Shown here one piece after another: positions 26,062 to 35,140 of a stretch of DNA of 64,000 nt. Origin of the DNA: Chlorobiaceae bacterium (GTDB lineage: Bacteria > Bacteroidota > Chlorobiia > Chlorobiales > Chlorobiaceae); the NCBI GenBank assembly GCA_013334865.1, contig JAAXWS010000012.1, forward strand, positions 20,689-84,688. The letters are read 5' to 3'. How positions within the stretch are numbered: position 1 is the stretch's first letter; each line of letters opens with the position of its first letter. Under the pieces are notes generated by a model. The model was not told the DNA's origin. It saw nothing but the letters and a program-made list of their open reading frames with translations, and searched no databases. The position numbers were made by a program, and so were the translations under genes.

Positions 26062-26133
26062 AATCGTGGCCGGTTTTTTTTCGATATTAGGTCTTACGCT
26101 GTCGTATGAATGAAATCCGTCTGAGCATCTGCC

Positions 26134-28023
26134 ATGGCCTCCATCGTCAAACTTCCCGATATCGTTGCCAATAAAATCTCTGCCGGTGAGGTGGTCCAGC
26201 GGCCGGCCTCGGTGGTCAAGGAGCTGCTCGAGAACTCGATCGATTCCGGGGCCACCCGTATCACGGTTTCGATCAGGGATGCCGGGCGCCAGCTGATCCA
26301 GATCATCGACAACGGCTGCGGCATGGGGCCGGACGATGCGCTGCTCAGCGTCGAACGGTTCGCGACCAGCAAGATCAGGGAGGTCGACGACCTCGACGCG
26401 CTCGGCACGCTCGGCTTCAGGGGCGAAGCCCTGGCCAGCATTTCCTCGGTCTCACATTTCGAGCTGAGGACGCGCCGCGAAGCCGACAGGCTGGGCTCGC
26501 TGCTGAAGAGCGACGGTGGGGTGATGGAAGGGGTGCAGCCGGTGCAGTGCGAGGTCGGCACCATGATCTCTGTCCGAAACCTTTTTTTCAACGTTCCGGC
26601 GCGGCGCAAGTTCCTCAAGTCGAACTCCACCGAGTACCGGCATATCCACGAGACGGTCAAGTCCCTCGTGCTGGCCTACCCGGAGATCGAGTGGCGCATG
26701 ATCAACGACGACGAGGAGCTGTTCCACTTCAGGACGCAGGACATGCGGGAGCGCCTCAACCACTTCTACGGCGACGGGTTCGGCGACAGCCTCATCGAGG
26801 TCACCGAGGACAACGACTACCTCTCCATCGGCGGCTACCTGGGAAGGCCGGGCATGATGGTACGCCAGAAGTACGACCAGTACTTCTACATCAATCGCCG
26901 GATCGTGCAGAACCGGATGCTCGCCCAGGCGGTCCAGCAGGCATACGGCGAGCTGCTCGAGGAGCGCCAGTCACCATTCGCGCTGCTCTTCATCGGCATC
27001 GACCCGGCGAAGGTCGACGTGAACGTCCACCCTTCAAAGATGGAGGTGCGCTTCGAGGACGAACGGAACGTGAGGAGCATGGTCTATCCGGTCGTCAAAC
27101 GCGCCATCCAGCTCCACGACTTCTCGCCGGAAGCAGCGGCGGCCACCTCCGAAGGGCTCTTTTCGTCCTCCGCAGGCGCAGCGCCATCCGGCGTTGCCGA
27201 CCGCAGGCTCGGGTATGCCTCCCCCTCGGGCAGGGCCTCCACCACCGGCGACCTCTACCGTAACTACCGCGAAGGGGCGTTCCAGTTCCCCTCGTACGGC
27301 GCACCCGCATATTCCGGCCGCCAGGAGGCTCCGGGCATCGAGCTGCAGCCTCAGGCCGAAGAGCGCTACACGGTGCACGAGTCCGCCGACATGGCCAGTC
27401 CCGGTGAGGCCCCGATGCCGCTCGGCGACGACCCAGCCTCTGTCACCGCCGGCAAGGAGCCGAAGATCTGGCAACTGCACAACAAGTACATCGTCTGCCA
27501 GATCAAGACCGGCCTGATGATCATCGACCAGCACGTCGCCCATGAGCGGGTGCTCTACGAGCGCGCCATCGACGTCATGAACGAGGAGGTCCCGAACTCG
27601 CAGCAGCTGCTCTTTCCGCAGAAGATCGACCTCAAGCCCTGGCAGTACGAGGTCTACGAGGAGATCCGCGATGAGATCTACCGGCTCGGCTTCAACATCA
27701 GGTCTTTCGGGGGGATGGCCGTCATGATCGAAGGCGTGCCTCCGGACGTGCGAGACGGCACCGAGGCCACCATCCTGCAGGACATGATCGCCGAGTACCA
27801 GGAGAACTCTTCGAAGCTCAAGCTCGAGAAGCGGGACAACCTCGCCAAGTCCTACTCCTGCCGCAACGCCATCATGACCGGCCAGAAGCTGACCCTCGAA
27901 GAGATGCGGATGCTCATCGACCGCCTCTTCGCCACGCGCATGCCCTACGTCTGCCCCCACGGCCGCCCGGTCATCATCAGGCTGTCGCTTGACGAGCTCG
28001 ACCGGATGTTCGGGAGGAAGTGA
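26134..28023 (+). CDS. mutL: DNA mismatch repair protein MutL
   Basis: A 629-residue MutL. The GHKL ATPase motifs are intact: ELLENSIDSGATRI (near 30), IDNGCGMGPDDA, and LGFRGEALASISSVS (near 90). The linker (about 330-430) is rich in Ala, Ser, Gly and Pro. The C-terminal endonuclease motif DQHxxxxExxxxE is present as DQHVAHERVLYE (Asp465 to Glu476), and CPHGRPVIIRLS provides the zinc-site continuation. It should therefore nick DNA itself, as in species lacking MutH. The stop codon abuts a TTGATAA heptamer array. Confidence 0.96.
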   Translation: MASIVKLPDIVANKISAGEVVQRPASVVKELLENSIDSGATRITVSIRDAGRQLIQIIDNGCGMGPDDALLSVERFATSKIREVDDLDALGTLGFRGEALASISSVSHFELRTRREADRLGSLLKSDGGVMEGVQPVQCEVGTMISVRNLFFNVPARRKFLKSNSTEYRHIHETVKSLVLAYPEIEWRMINDDEELFHFRTQDMRERLNHFYGDGFGDSLIEVTEDNDYLSIGGYLGRPGMMVRQKYDQYFYINRRIVQNRMLAQAVQQAYGELLEERQSPFALLFIGIDPAKVDVNVHPSKMEVRFEDERNVRSMVYPVVKRAIQLHDFSPEAAAATSEGLFSSSAGAAPSGVADRRLGYASPSGRASTTGDLYRNYREGAFQFPSYGAPAYSGRQEAPGIELQPQAEERYTVHESADMASPGEAPMPLGDDPASVTAGKEPKIWQLHNKYIVCQIKTGLMIIDQHVAHERVLYERAIDVMNEEVPNSQQLLFPQKIDLKPWQYEVYEEIRDEIYRLGFNIRSFGGMAVMIEGVPPDVRDGTEATILQDMIAEYQENSSKLKLEKRDNLAKSYSCRNAIMTGQKLTLEEMRMLIDRLFATRMPYVCPHGRPVIIRLSLDELDRMFGRK

Positions 28024-28028
28024 AACTG

Positions 28029-28059
28029 TTGATAATGGATAATTGACAGTTGATAATGG
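28029..28059. repeat. Heptamer array TTGATAA/TGGATAA after mutL
   Basis: TTGATAA, TGGATAA, TTGACAG, TTGATAA, TGG run in perfect 7-base register from 28029. The same units occur after gmhA (15396). A short CCCCTGTAGGGG palindrome with a C-run follows at 28087-28108. Confidence 0.8.
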
Positions 28060-28180
28060 CGGAGGGAGATTTTCTTGGGCGATGAACCCCTGTAGGGGCG
28101 CCCCCCCCCTATAAGATCATCCACCCGGGGATTTGTTTATTAAAGGTCTAGTTTGTACATTTACGCCCAATGAACGATCT

Positions 28181-28253
28181 ACCCTTGTAGCTCAGAGGAT
28201 AGAGCAGCAGTTTCCTAAACTGTTGGTCGGCAGTTCGAGTCTGCCCAAGGGTA
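28181..28253 (+). tRNA. tRNA-Arg (CCT anticodon)
   Basis: A 73-base cloverleaf: acceptor ACCCTTG/CAAGGGT, D stem GCTC/GAGC, anticodon stem GCAGT/ACTGT around TTCCTAA (anticodon CCT), T stem GGCAG/CTGCC with TTCGAGT, and discriminator A. The 3' CCA is not encoded. Confidence 0.95.
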
Positions 28254-28285
28254 CGCTCAATCTCAGGTTGGCAGTAGTTATGGTT

Positions 28286-28324
28286 AAACAAAAACAGCAG
28301 GGAACCTCCCTGCTGTTTTTGTTT
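28286..28324. terminator. Bidirectional terminator between tRNA-Arg and a cytochrome gene
   Basis: AAACAAAAACAGCAGGGA (28286-28303) and its exact complement (28307-28324) form an 18-bp stem with a 3-base loop. A/T-rich ends give U-runs in both directions, serving the tRNA on the plus strand and the cytochrome on the minus strand. Confidence 0.92.
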
Positions 28325-28338
28325 CATTCCTTCCAATA

Positions 28339-28788
28339 TTACGGTTTCCGGATGCCGTTACCAGCTCCCTGTCCTTTTCCTGCGCCCGATCCGGGCCCCC
28401 ACCCCCCGGCAGAACCCTGATCCCATACCCAGCCGGCCACGGTGTTCAGTTCTGCGTCGCTCAGCTGCATCGCCGGCATGAGCCCGAAGCGTTCCATCGC
28501 CTGGGGATCGGCGACCATCTTCTCTTTCGACGGCGATTTCAGGAACGAGACCATGTGCTCGACACCCTTCGATTTCGTGGCGAACCTCTGCCGGTACCGG
28601 GATGCGATGGGAACGATGGGCGGCGCCGATTTCGGCGGCGGCATGACCGAATGGCAGACGCTGCAAGTGCTTTCGAATATCATCTTGCCGTCCGGCGCCG
28701 CGGCAGCTGGCGATGCGGTGAGTACGAAGAACATTCCGGATATGCCCAGGGTTGACCCGACGATGCAACTGCTCTTGAGATGTTTCAT
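28339..28788 (-). CDS. Periplasmic mono-haem cytochrome c
   Basis: A 149-residue exported cytochrome. A signal peptide (about residues 1-31, ending SPAAAAP) is followed by one haem-binding CSVCH (42-46). The sixth ligand is probably the Met in FGLMPAMQLSDAE, followed by the closing class I helix (LNTVAGWVWDQG). The C-terminal tail is glycine-rich (GWGPGSGAGKGQGAGNG), unlike soluble cytochrome c-555. It could carry electrons to the reaction centre or from sulfur oxidation. No redox partner gene is adjacent; mtgA is divergent. Confidence 0.88.
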   Translation of the reverse strand: MKHLKSSCIVGSTLGISGMFFVLTASPAAAAPDGKMIFESTCSVCHSVMPPPKSAPPIVPIASRYRQRFATKSKGVEHMVSFLKSPSKEKMVADPQAMERFGLMPAMQLSDAELNTVAGWVWDQGSAGGWGPGSGAGKGQGAGNGIRKP

Positions 28789-28945
28789 GTTCGTTCCGTT
28801 TTGTTCATGGATCCTCGCTCTTCAGGTACTTCTCCATCAAGTTTGACGTCGACGGGCGGCCCTTCCGGCACAAATCGCTTTCATGGCGTACGCCAAAACG
28901 CTATAATTTGGAAAATCAGCGCTTTCAGGAACCGGATATCCACCC

Positions 28946-29821
28946 ATGAAGCTCTTCAGAAACGCACTCCTGCTGCTCGTTCTTTTCCTGGTCGTCGACA
29001 TTGCCCGATATGCCGTGTACCCCGACATTTCGAAACTTGCCGGAACCAATCCGGAGAAGACGGCCTTCATGGAGTACCGTGAGGCGGAGTGGCGGCGCGA
29101 GGGACTGACCGACAAGAAGATCAGGCAGCGGTGGGTTCCGCTGAAGAGGGTCTCGCCGGCACTGGTCAAGGCGGTGCTGATCTCCGAGGACGACAAGTTC
29201 TGGAAGCACGACGGTTTCGATTACGAGGCCATCGAGAGTGCCGTCGAGAGAAACATGAAAGCCGGGAAATTCAAGTTCGGGGGAAGCACCATCAGCCAGC
29301 AGCTCGCCAAGAACCTGTACCTCTCTCCGTCGAAGAACCCCATCCGGAAGATCCAGGAGGCGATCCTCACCTGGCGCATCGAGCATGCCCTGTCGAAACG
29401 CAGGATCCTGGAGCTCTACGTGAACGTCGCCGAGTGGGGCGACGGCATCTTCGGCATCGAGGAGGCGGCAAGGCTCCACTTCGGCACCAGCGCCGCCGGC
29501 CTGTCGGCATCGCAGGCCTCGAAGCTGGCCGCGGCGCTTCCGAACCCGATACGCTACCAGCCCAACGGCTCCTCGTCGTTCGTCAGGAACCGTTCGAAGC
29601 GCATCTACGCCATCATGCTGAAGCGGGGCGTCGTGGTCCCCGACTTCCAGGAGGTGATGACCCTTCCTGCTGGCCCCGCCCCAGATTCACTCACGGTCGG
29701 CATACCGGAGTACCTGATCGACCAGGCGTCGGCTCCGGACAGTTCCACGGCCATTCATGCGGAACGGAAGAAGAGGGATGTGCAACCGGCGCCGGATGCG
29801 GATGCCGGTGCGGTGAAATAA
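28946..29821 (+). CDS. mtgA: Monofunctional peptidoglycan glycosyltransferase
   Basis: A 291-residue membrane-anchored transglycosylase (GT51) that polymerises lipid II. A single N-terminal anchor (LLLLVLFLVVDIARYAV) precedes the catalytic motif ISEDDKFWKHDGFD (Glu81). GGSTISQQLAKNLYL (112-126), RKIQEAILTWRIEHALSKRRILELYVN and the GIEEAA segment complete motifs 2-5. No transpeptidase domain follows, so it is the monofunctional type. The C-terminal 60 residues are low in conservation. A hairpin after the gene separates it from the convergent rubredoxin gene. Confidence 0.94.
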   Translation: MKLFRNALLLLVLFLVVDIARYAVYPDISKLAGTNPEKTAFMEYREAEWRREGLTDKKIRQRWVPLKRVSPALVKAVLISEDDKFWKHDGFDYEAIESAVERNMKAGKFKFGGSTISQQLAKNLYLSPSKNPIRKIQEAILTWRIEHALSKRRILELYVNVAEWGDGIFGIEEAARLHFGTSAAGLSASQASKLAAALPNPIRYQPNGSSSFVRNRSKRIYAIMLKRGVVVPDFQEVMTLPAGPAPDSLTVGIPEYLIDQASAPDSSTAIHAERKKRDVQPAPDADAGAVK

Positions 29822-29846
29822 AGGGTTGAGGTGGTGGTGAACCTTC

Positions 29847-29874
29847 CCGGCAGTACCGTTCAGGCTACTGCCGG
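29847..29874. terminator. Hairpin between mtgA and rubredoxin
   Basis: CCGGCAGTA (29847-29855) pairs with TACTGCCGG (29866-29874), with flanking AACC/GGTT extending the stem. Only a short T-run is seen on either side; it is placed between convergent genes, where a shared terminator is expected. Confidence 0.65.
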
Positions 29875-29892
29875 AGGTTTCCGTGCGGATTA

Positions 29893-30051
29893 TCAGGCGG
29901 GTTCGAAGAATGACTTGTCCACGCCACAGACGGGGCAGACCCAGTCGTCCGGGATATCTTCGAAGGCGGTTCCCGGTTCGACGCCGCCGTCGGGATCGCC
30001 GGCTTCCGGATCGTAGACATAGCCGCAAGGCACACAGACCCATTTCTGCAT
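29893..30051 (-). CDS. Rubredoxin
   Basis: A 52-residue rubredoxin. Two CxxC knuckles bind one iron: Cys6/Cys9 (CVPCGYVYD) and Cys39/Cys42 (CPVCG). The standard segments [11 protein letters not shown] and [11 protein letters not shown] lie between. Translation start at 30051 is supported by AAGGAG eight bases upstream on the minus strand. It is a small cytoplasmic electron carrier; in green sulfur bacteria rubredoxins can pass electrons from pyruvate:ferredoxin oxidoreductase or serve oxygen and peroxide reduction. No partner enzyme is adjacent. Confidence 0.95.
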   Translation of the reverse strand: MQKWVCVPCGYVYDPEAGDPDGGVEPGTAFEDIPDDWVCPVCGVDKSFFEPA

Positions 30052-30201
30052 AAGTATCTCTCCTTTAGGGTTGATATTGCTGTTACTGTTCTGGAGAAAA
30101 GAAGAACACTACTCTTCTAAAATCGTTGACTGGGCAAAAAGTTCACCGCTGCCGGGGTGAAAATGGACGAACGTTGCCGCCCTTGAACAAGAGAGGCGCC
30201 C

Positions 30202-30540
30202 ATGCACCTTAAACTCTCCCTGTCTTTCTGGTTGCTCATCACCGCCGCCGAATCGGTGAAAGGTACTGTCCGCAGGCTTGTTCTCGTGCCGGCCATGGGC
30301 GAACTGCCGGCCCACCAGGCAGGCGTCGCCATAGGCTGCGTGATCATATTTTCGGTTGCCTGGCTGTTTGCCGGACGTTCAGGGGCATCGTCTGCGCGCC
30401 AATGCCTTGCCACAGGAGTGCTCTGGGTGTTCCTCACCCTCCTCTTCGAGTTCGGGCTCGGCTCGATGCTCGGGTACGCCCCGGCACGCATGCTTGCCGA
30501 TTATGACCTGTGCAGGGGCGGTCGACCCCCTGAACCATGA
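30202..30540 (+). CDS. Small conserved membrane protein (112 aa)
   Basis: A 112-residue hydrophobic protein with three likely membrane segments, near residues 5-17, 38-57 and 70-92, and a charged loop (GRSGASSARQ). No domain was recognised. Its TGA overlaps the ATG of the following FAD oxidoreductase, so the two products are made together and probably work together at the membrane. The ATG at 30202 is preceded by a weak purine-rich site (AGAGGCG). Confidence 0.6.
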   Translation: MHLKLSLSFWLLITAAESVKGTVRRLVLVPAMGELPAHQAGVAIGCVIIFSVAWLFAGRSGASSARQCLATGVLWVFLTLLFEFGLGSMLGYAPARMLADYDLCRGGRPPEP

Positions 30541-31871
30541 TTTCGCGTCAGGAGGTCATCGTTGTCGGCGCGGGCATCGCCGGCTTGGCAGCTGCCCATA
30601 CCCTCAGGCGGAGCGGCCTGAACGTGAGGATACTCGAGTCATCTTGGCGTGCCGGTGGCCGCATGACGACCGACTGGCTCCATGGGATGCCGATCGATCG
30701 GGGCGCGCAGTTCCTGTCCACAGGATACCATGTTCTCCGCTCGCTGGCCGGGGAGGTTGGATGTTCGTCACTCATTCATGAAACTTCGCCCATTGGCGCC
30801 GTGGTCCGTGCTGGAGCGCCGAGAAGGTTGCGGGCGGGAAATCCGTCCTCCCCCCTCTTTTCCGGGTTGCTTGGCTTGCGTGAGCTGATGGCTCTCGGCC
30901 GCGAGTCGTTCAGGCATCGAGGTTGTCTTGGTGCTTGTTCCCTGAGCGATTTCAGCGCCTGGTCGACATACGATGACGAGACGGTGAAAAGCTGGTCGGA
31001 CCGGCTACTGGGACATTCCGTTACGGATTTCATGTTCGATCCGATGCTGAGGGGATTCTATTTCCAGTCTGCTGAGGAGACTTCCAGGGCGCTGGCCATG
31101 GTTCTGGCCGCATTCAGTTTCAGGCGTTCACACACGCTGACATGCGACGGGGGAATAGGCACGCTGCCCGGGATGCTGGCAAGGAATCTGGACGTGGTGT
31201 TCGATACGCCGGTACTGTCCGTGGACGCCGACGGCGATACGGTCCGTGTGACGACAGCATCGGGCACGCTCCTGGCGGGAAGGGTCATCGTGGCCATACC
31301 GGCCCCTTTGGCCTCCATGCTTATCCGCACGAATGCCTGCCATCCCGTCGAATGCCGCTTGCTTTCCACAGGCTACAGTTCCAGCATCAACATCGGCTGC
31401 ATTGCCAGTGCGGATTTCCGCCTTCCGGGTGATTTGCGGGATGTCTATGGGGTTCTGGTTCCATCTTCCGAAAGCCGGGAGATCGTCGGTATCGGCATCG
31501 AAAGGAACAAGTTCACCGAGCGGTTGCCAGCAGATGCGCAGCTGTTCAACATCATGCTCTCCGATGCTTGCAGCCGCAGGGTGACGGGACTGCCGGACGA
31601 AGAGGTCGTCAGGCTTGCCCTCGTTGCGGCCGAAAGGTTTCTGCCGGGTCTGGCGTCGACCCTTGCGGCAAGCTTGGTCTGCCGGTGGCCTCTGGCGGAA
31701 CCACGGTCACCGGTCGGCCGGTCGGCCGATTTGCAGGCATACCGCAGGATGTGCCGGGAGGCGAATCCTGCCGTGCTTCTGGCGGGTGATTACATGAGCA
31801 TGCCTTACACCGAGGGAGCGGCAGAGTCGGGTGTCTGGGCGGCCGAGCAGGTGCTGTCCCGGAGGTGCTGA
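30537..31871 (+). CDS. FAD-dependent amine-oxidase/protoporphyrinogen-oxidase-like protein
   Basis: A 444-residue flavoprotein. The Rossmann motif VIVVGAGIAGLAAAHTLRRSG is at residues 8-28, followed by the amine-oxidase signature ILESSWRAGGRMTTD (near 33-47) and the C-terminal FAD contact LLAGDYMSMPYTEGAAESG. This fold covers protoporphyrinogen oxidase (HemY), carotenoid desaturases and amine oxidases. Without close comparison the substrate cannot be named. Coupling to a small membrane protein suggests a lipid-soluble substrate. Base composition is somewhat lower in GC and codon choice less biased than in neighbouring genes, hinting at low expression or transfer. Confidence 0.75.
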   Translation: MISRQEVIVVGAGIAGLAAAHTLRRSGLNVRILESSWRAGGRMTTDWLHGMPIDRGAQFLSTGYHVLRSLAGEVGCSSLIHETSPIGAVVRAGAPRRLRAGNPSSPLFSGLLGLRELMALGRESFRHRGCLGACSLSDFSAWSTYDDETVKSWSDRLLGHSVTDFMFDPMLRGFYFQSAEETSRALAMVLAAFSFRRSHTLTCDGGIGTLPGMLARNLDVVFDTPVLSVDADGDTVRVTTASGTLLAGRVIVAIPAPLASMLIRTNACHPVECRLLSTGYSSSINIGCIASADFRLPGDLRDVYGVLVPSSESREIVGIGIERNKFTERLPADAQLFNIMLSDACSRRVTGLPDEEVVRLALVAAERFLPGLASTLAASLVCRWPLAEPRSPVGRSADLQAYRRMCREANPAVLLAGDYMSMPYTEGAAESGVWAAEQVLSRRC

Positions 31872-31877
31872 TGCCGA

Positions 31878-33209
31878 TCACACCCAGCCGCGGAGGCGCA
31901 TGGCCTCCTCGATGCGGCGGATGGCCACCACCATGGCGGCGAGGCGGTTGCCGACGCCGAGGGTGCGGGCCGTGTCGTGCACCGTCCTGAAGGCCGAGGT
32001 CATCTTCCGTTCGAGCTGCAGCTGGACCTCCATCTCTTCCCAGTACCATCCGCTCGTGTTCTGGACCATTTCGAAATAGGAAACGGTCACGCCTCCGGCA
32101 TTGCAGAGCAGGTCCGGGATCACGTAGACGCCCAGTTCGTGCATGAGGCGGTCGGCATCCGGAGTGGTCGGGCCGTTGGCCAGTTCGGCCACGATACGGG
32201 CCCTGACCTTCATCGCGTTCCTGCAGGTTATCTCCCCCTCCAGCGCCGCCGGGATGAGCGTCGTGACGTCGAGTTCAAGCAGGTCCCCGTTGGAGATCGG
32301 TTCGGTGCCGGGGAACCCTCCGACCGAACCGGTGCGGCGCTTGTGCTCCATCAACGCCGCATGATCGAGCCCGGCGGGACAGAAGATGGCCCCCTTGGAG
32401 TCCGAGACGCCGACCACCTTCATGCCGAGCAGTTCGACACAGAGCTTGTGGGCGTATGAGCCGGCGTTGCCGTAGCCGTTGATCGCCACCGTGGCACCCT
32501 TCGTGTCGATGCCGAGCTCGCGTGCGGCCTCACGGATGCAGATGACGCCGCCTCTGGCAGTGGCGTCTCCACGGCCGAGCGAACCGCCGATGGCAAGAGG
32601 CTTTCCGGTGGTTATCCCGAAATCGTTGTGCCCCTGCATGAACGAGTATTCATCGGCCATCCAGGCCATGATCTGCGGCGTGGTATAGACATCCGGCGCG
32701 GGCACGTCCTTTTCGATGCCGAGTACCCGCCCGACCTGGCGGATGTAGCTCCGTGAGAGTCTTTCGAGCTCCCCGGGGGACATCTCCTTGGGGTTGCAGA
32801 CTACCCCGCCCTTCGCACCCCCGAGGGGGATGTCCAGCACGGCGGTCTTCCAGGTCATCCATGCGGCCAGCGCCCTGACCGTGTCGATGGTCTCCTCGGG
32901 ATGGAAACGGATGCCACCCTTGTTCGGTCCCCTGGCGTCGTTGTACTGCACCCTGAATCCATGGAAGGTGCGGGTGGAGCCGTCGTCCATCCTGACCGGC
33001 AGCGCGACGTGCAGTTCGCGCAGTGGCCAGCGGAGCAGTTCATGCACGTCGTGGTCGAGGCCGATGAGGGCGGCCGCCTCGTCGAGCTGGCGCCTCGCGG
33101 TCGTGAAGGGATTTTCGGGCTCTTCGGTTCCGACGGAGCACGCACCGAGGGGGAACGGCTCTTCAGCCGTGACCGGTGCCGGTTTCTCCTGTCTCCGGGT
33201 TTTGGGCAT
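31878..33209 (-). CDS. gdhA: Glutamate dehydrogenase (Glu/Leu/Phe/Val family)
   Basis: A 443-residue dehydrogenase for reductive amination of 2-oxoglutarate, or its reverse. The substrate and lysine motifs are [18 protein letters not shown] (near 90) and [15 protein letters not shown] (near 127). The NAD(P)-binding loop is [17 protein letters not shown] (glycine signature GYGNAG). The C-terminal [17 protein letters not shown] is diagnostic. An N-terminal extension of about 30 residues ([17 protein letters not shown]) is not conserved and may be mis-started. It is the last gene of dapF-radSAM-memo-gdh on the minus strand, 43 bases behind memo. Cofactor preference cannot be read with confidence. 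Confidence 0.94.
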   Translation of the reverse strand: MPKTRRQEKPAPVTAEEPFPLGACSVGTEEPENPFTTARRQLDEAAALIGLDHDVHELLRWPLRELHVALPVRMDDGSTRTFHGFRVQYNDARGPNKGGIRFHPEETIDTVRALAAWMTWKTAVLDIPLGGAKGGVVCNPKEMSPGELERLSRSYIRQVGRVLGIEKDVPAPDVYTTPQIMAWMADEYSFMQGHNDFGITTGKPLAIGGSLGRGDATARGGVICIREAARELGIDTKGATVAINGYGNAGSYAHKLCVELLGMKVVGVSDSKGAIFCPAGLDHAALMEHKRRTGSVGGFPGTEPISNGDLLELDVTTLIPAALEGEITCRNAMKVRARIVAELANGPTTPDADRLMHELGVYVIPDLLCNAGGVTVSYFEMVQNTSGWYWEEMEVQLQLERKMTSAFRTVHDTARTLGVGNRLAAMVVAIRRIEEAMRLRGWV

Positions 33210-33252
33210 GGTCAGCTCCGGGAGGAAGTTTGTCGATGCTCAGGGTTCGAAT

Positions 33253-34110
33253 TTATGGTTCGTAGAAGGCGAGAGCGCCATAGCCGACGACGGCGAGCCG
33301 GTCGTCATGGACGGCATCGCCGCTGTTCCGGTATGCAGGTTCACCGGCTTTCCATCCAAGCCGCCTGGCGATCTCGAGCAGGGTCTTGACCGCATCGGGG
33401 CTGCAGAAGGCCGACATCGCCCCCTGGATGGTCCGCTGCCGGACCTCCTCCTGGTGGCGTTCGAGGGCGTCGATGTCCATTTTCGACATGAACTCCAGCG
33501 TCGTCCGGTCTATTTTCGATGCGTCCCGGTAGGACGGGTAGTGCGACAGGTCCGAGCTCGCGACGATGAGGTCGTCGTCTCCCATGACGGAGATGAGGTC
33601 GTCGGCGATGGTGCGGTAGATGTCCGGACGGCTCTGGCCGAACAGCATCGGCAGGATCGAGAATCCCGGTTTGAGCTGGTGCTGGAGGAACGGCAGCTGC
33701 ACCTCGAGCACATGGTCGCAGTGGTGGGCGATGTCGAGTTCATGGATCCGGCCGCTTCCGGCGGAGGTAAGCCGGAGGCCCATCTCCCGGTCGACCGGGA
33801 CCCTGCCGAGGGGTGATTCCCAGGATTCGTGCGGATCGATGGCGACGTTGTCGAAGAGGTAGGCGTGGGCGTTGCCCATCATGATGGCCGTCCTGACGGA
33901 GCGCCCTGCAAGGGGGCCGTAGGCCTTGGCCGACACGACGCCGCCGTAGCGGTAGGCCGCGTGCGGCGCGATAACAGCTTTGACGTTACGTCCGCCCTCC
34001 GGGATCGGTTCGTTCGGGAAGAGCTCCGAGAGCAGTGCGCCGAGCTCCTCGGCATCGGAAGGGTAGAACTCCTCGGCTACGGCAGGGTGCCTGACTATTG
34101 GCTGCTGCAT
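33253..34110 (-). CDS. amrB: AmmeMemoRadiSam system protein B (Memo family)
   Basis: A 285-residue Memo-like protein. The conserved histidine-containing segments are VIAPHAAYRYGGVVSAKAY (near 46) and DIAHHCDHVLEVQLPFLQH (near 126). A VASSDLSHYPSY stretch near 190 and the closing GYGALAFYEP complete the pattern of the fold shared with LigB-type dioxygenases. In bacteria this family travels with a radical SAM enzyme and an AMMECR1 protein; the radical SAM partner is immediately upstream (10 bases). The AMMECR1 member is not in this window. The substrate of the system is unknown to me. Confidence 0.9.
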   Translation of the reverse strand: MQQPIVRHPAVAEEFYPSDAEELGALLSELFPNEPIPEGGRNVKAVIAPHAAYRYGGVVSAKAYGPLAGRSVRTAIMMGNAHAYLFDNVAIDPHESWESPLGRVPVDREMGLRLTSAGSGRIHELDIAHHCDHVLEVQLPFLQHQLKPGFSILPMLFGQSRPDIYRTIADDLISVMGDDDLIVASSDLSHYPSYRDASKIDRTTLEFMSKMDIDALERHQEEVRQRTIQGAMSAFCSPDAVKTLLEIARRLGWKAGEPAYRNSGDAVHDDRLAVVGYGALAFYEP

Positions 34111-34120
34111 GGTCGGCTGA

Positions 34121-35128
34121 TCACCTCGTTATGGATAATGATGCATGGCAGGATGCACAGCAGCCGGCATCATCGAGCCGGAGGGTGGCCGCCCCGAAGG
34201 TCCAGGGACGGCGTTCGATGGCCGTCCGGCCGCACTCCGGACACACGGTGTCGGTATGTGCCTGTCCTGAATATACATAGAATAATCCGGCCTTTCTGCC
34301 AATATCCCGGGCGGTTTCAAGCGACCCGGAAGCGGTGGCCGGGAGATCCAGCATCTTCCAGGAGAGCTCCGGACAGAAGGGGATGGCGTGCCATGGAACC
34401 TCTCGTCCGAGCTCGCCGGCGATGAAGCCTGCAAGCCGTTCAAGCATCGCCGGGCTGTCGGAGTGCCCGGGGATCAGCAGGGTCGTGACCTCGAGGTGGA
34501 TGCCGCTCCGGGAGATCCTGCGGAGGTTGTCGAGCACCGGTTCGACCCTCGCGCCGCAGACCCGCCGGTAGAAGGCGTCGTCCATGGACTTCAGGTCGAT
34601 ATTGGTCGCATCGAGCCAGGGGCCGATGGCGTCGAGGCAGTTCGGCGACATGAAGCCGTTGCTGACCCAGACGGTCATGAGGCCGGCCTCTCTGGCCAGC
34701 TTCATGACGTCGATCGCGTATTCGGCGAACACGGTCGGTTCGGTGTAGGTGCAGGAGATGGATCGGCATCCGGCGCGAAGCGCGTTTTCGATGATCGTTT
34801 CCGGTGCGACCGTCGGGAGGTCGAGCAGCTCGGGGGTCGCCTGGCTGATCTGCCAGTTCTGGCAGTTCCTGCAGGTGAAGTTGCAGCCCGGCGCCCCGAA
34901 CGACCAGGTCGACGAGCCGGGCATGAAGTGGTACAGCGGCTTTTTCTCGACCGGATCGGCCGACTGGGAGAGGGCGCGCCCGTAGTTCAGCGAATAGAGC
35001 CTGCCTCCGATGTTGCTGCGGACCTTGCAGATCCCGCTCCTGGCGGGCATGATCCTGCAGAAATGCCTGCAGAGGTCGCACTGCATCTTGCCGTCCGGGG
35101 TCTCATGGCAGAACTCCGCCGCATGCAT
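34121..35128 (-). CDS. amrS: AmmeMemoRadiSam system radical SAM enzyme
   Basis: A 335-residue radical SAM protein related to pyruvate-formate-lyase activating enzymes. The [4Fe-4S]/SAM motif CxxxCxxC is CNFTCRNC, in FGAPGCNFTCRNCQNWQ near residue 80. It has the extra N-terminal cysteines typical of this subfamily (CDLCRHFCRIMPARSGIC) and a C-terminal zinc-knuckle-like CPECGRTAIERRPW with a DAGCCASCHASL tail. It precedes memo by ten bases and follows dapF by twelve, so all three are one transcript. The chemistry (H-atom abstraction) is safe; the target is not known. Confidence 0.92.
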   Translation of the reverse strand: MHAAEFCHETPDGKMQCDLCRHFCRIMPARSGICKVRSNIGGRLYSLNYGRALSQSADPVEKKPLYHFMPGSSTWSFGAPGCNFTCRNCQNWQISQATPELLDLPTVAPETIIENALRAGCRSISCTYTEPTVFAEYAIDVMKLAREAGLMTVWVSNGFMSPNCLDAIGPWLDATNIDLKSMDDAFYRRVCGARVEPVLDNLRRISRSGIHLEVTTLLIPGHSDSPAMLERLAGFIAGELGREVPWHAIPFCPELSWKMLDLPATASGSLETARDIGRKAGLFYVYSGQAHTDTVCPECGRTAIERRPWTFGAATLRLDDAGCCASCHASLSITR

Positions 35129-35140
35129 CCTGCCCCTCCC

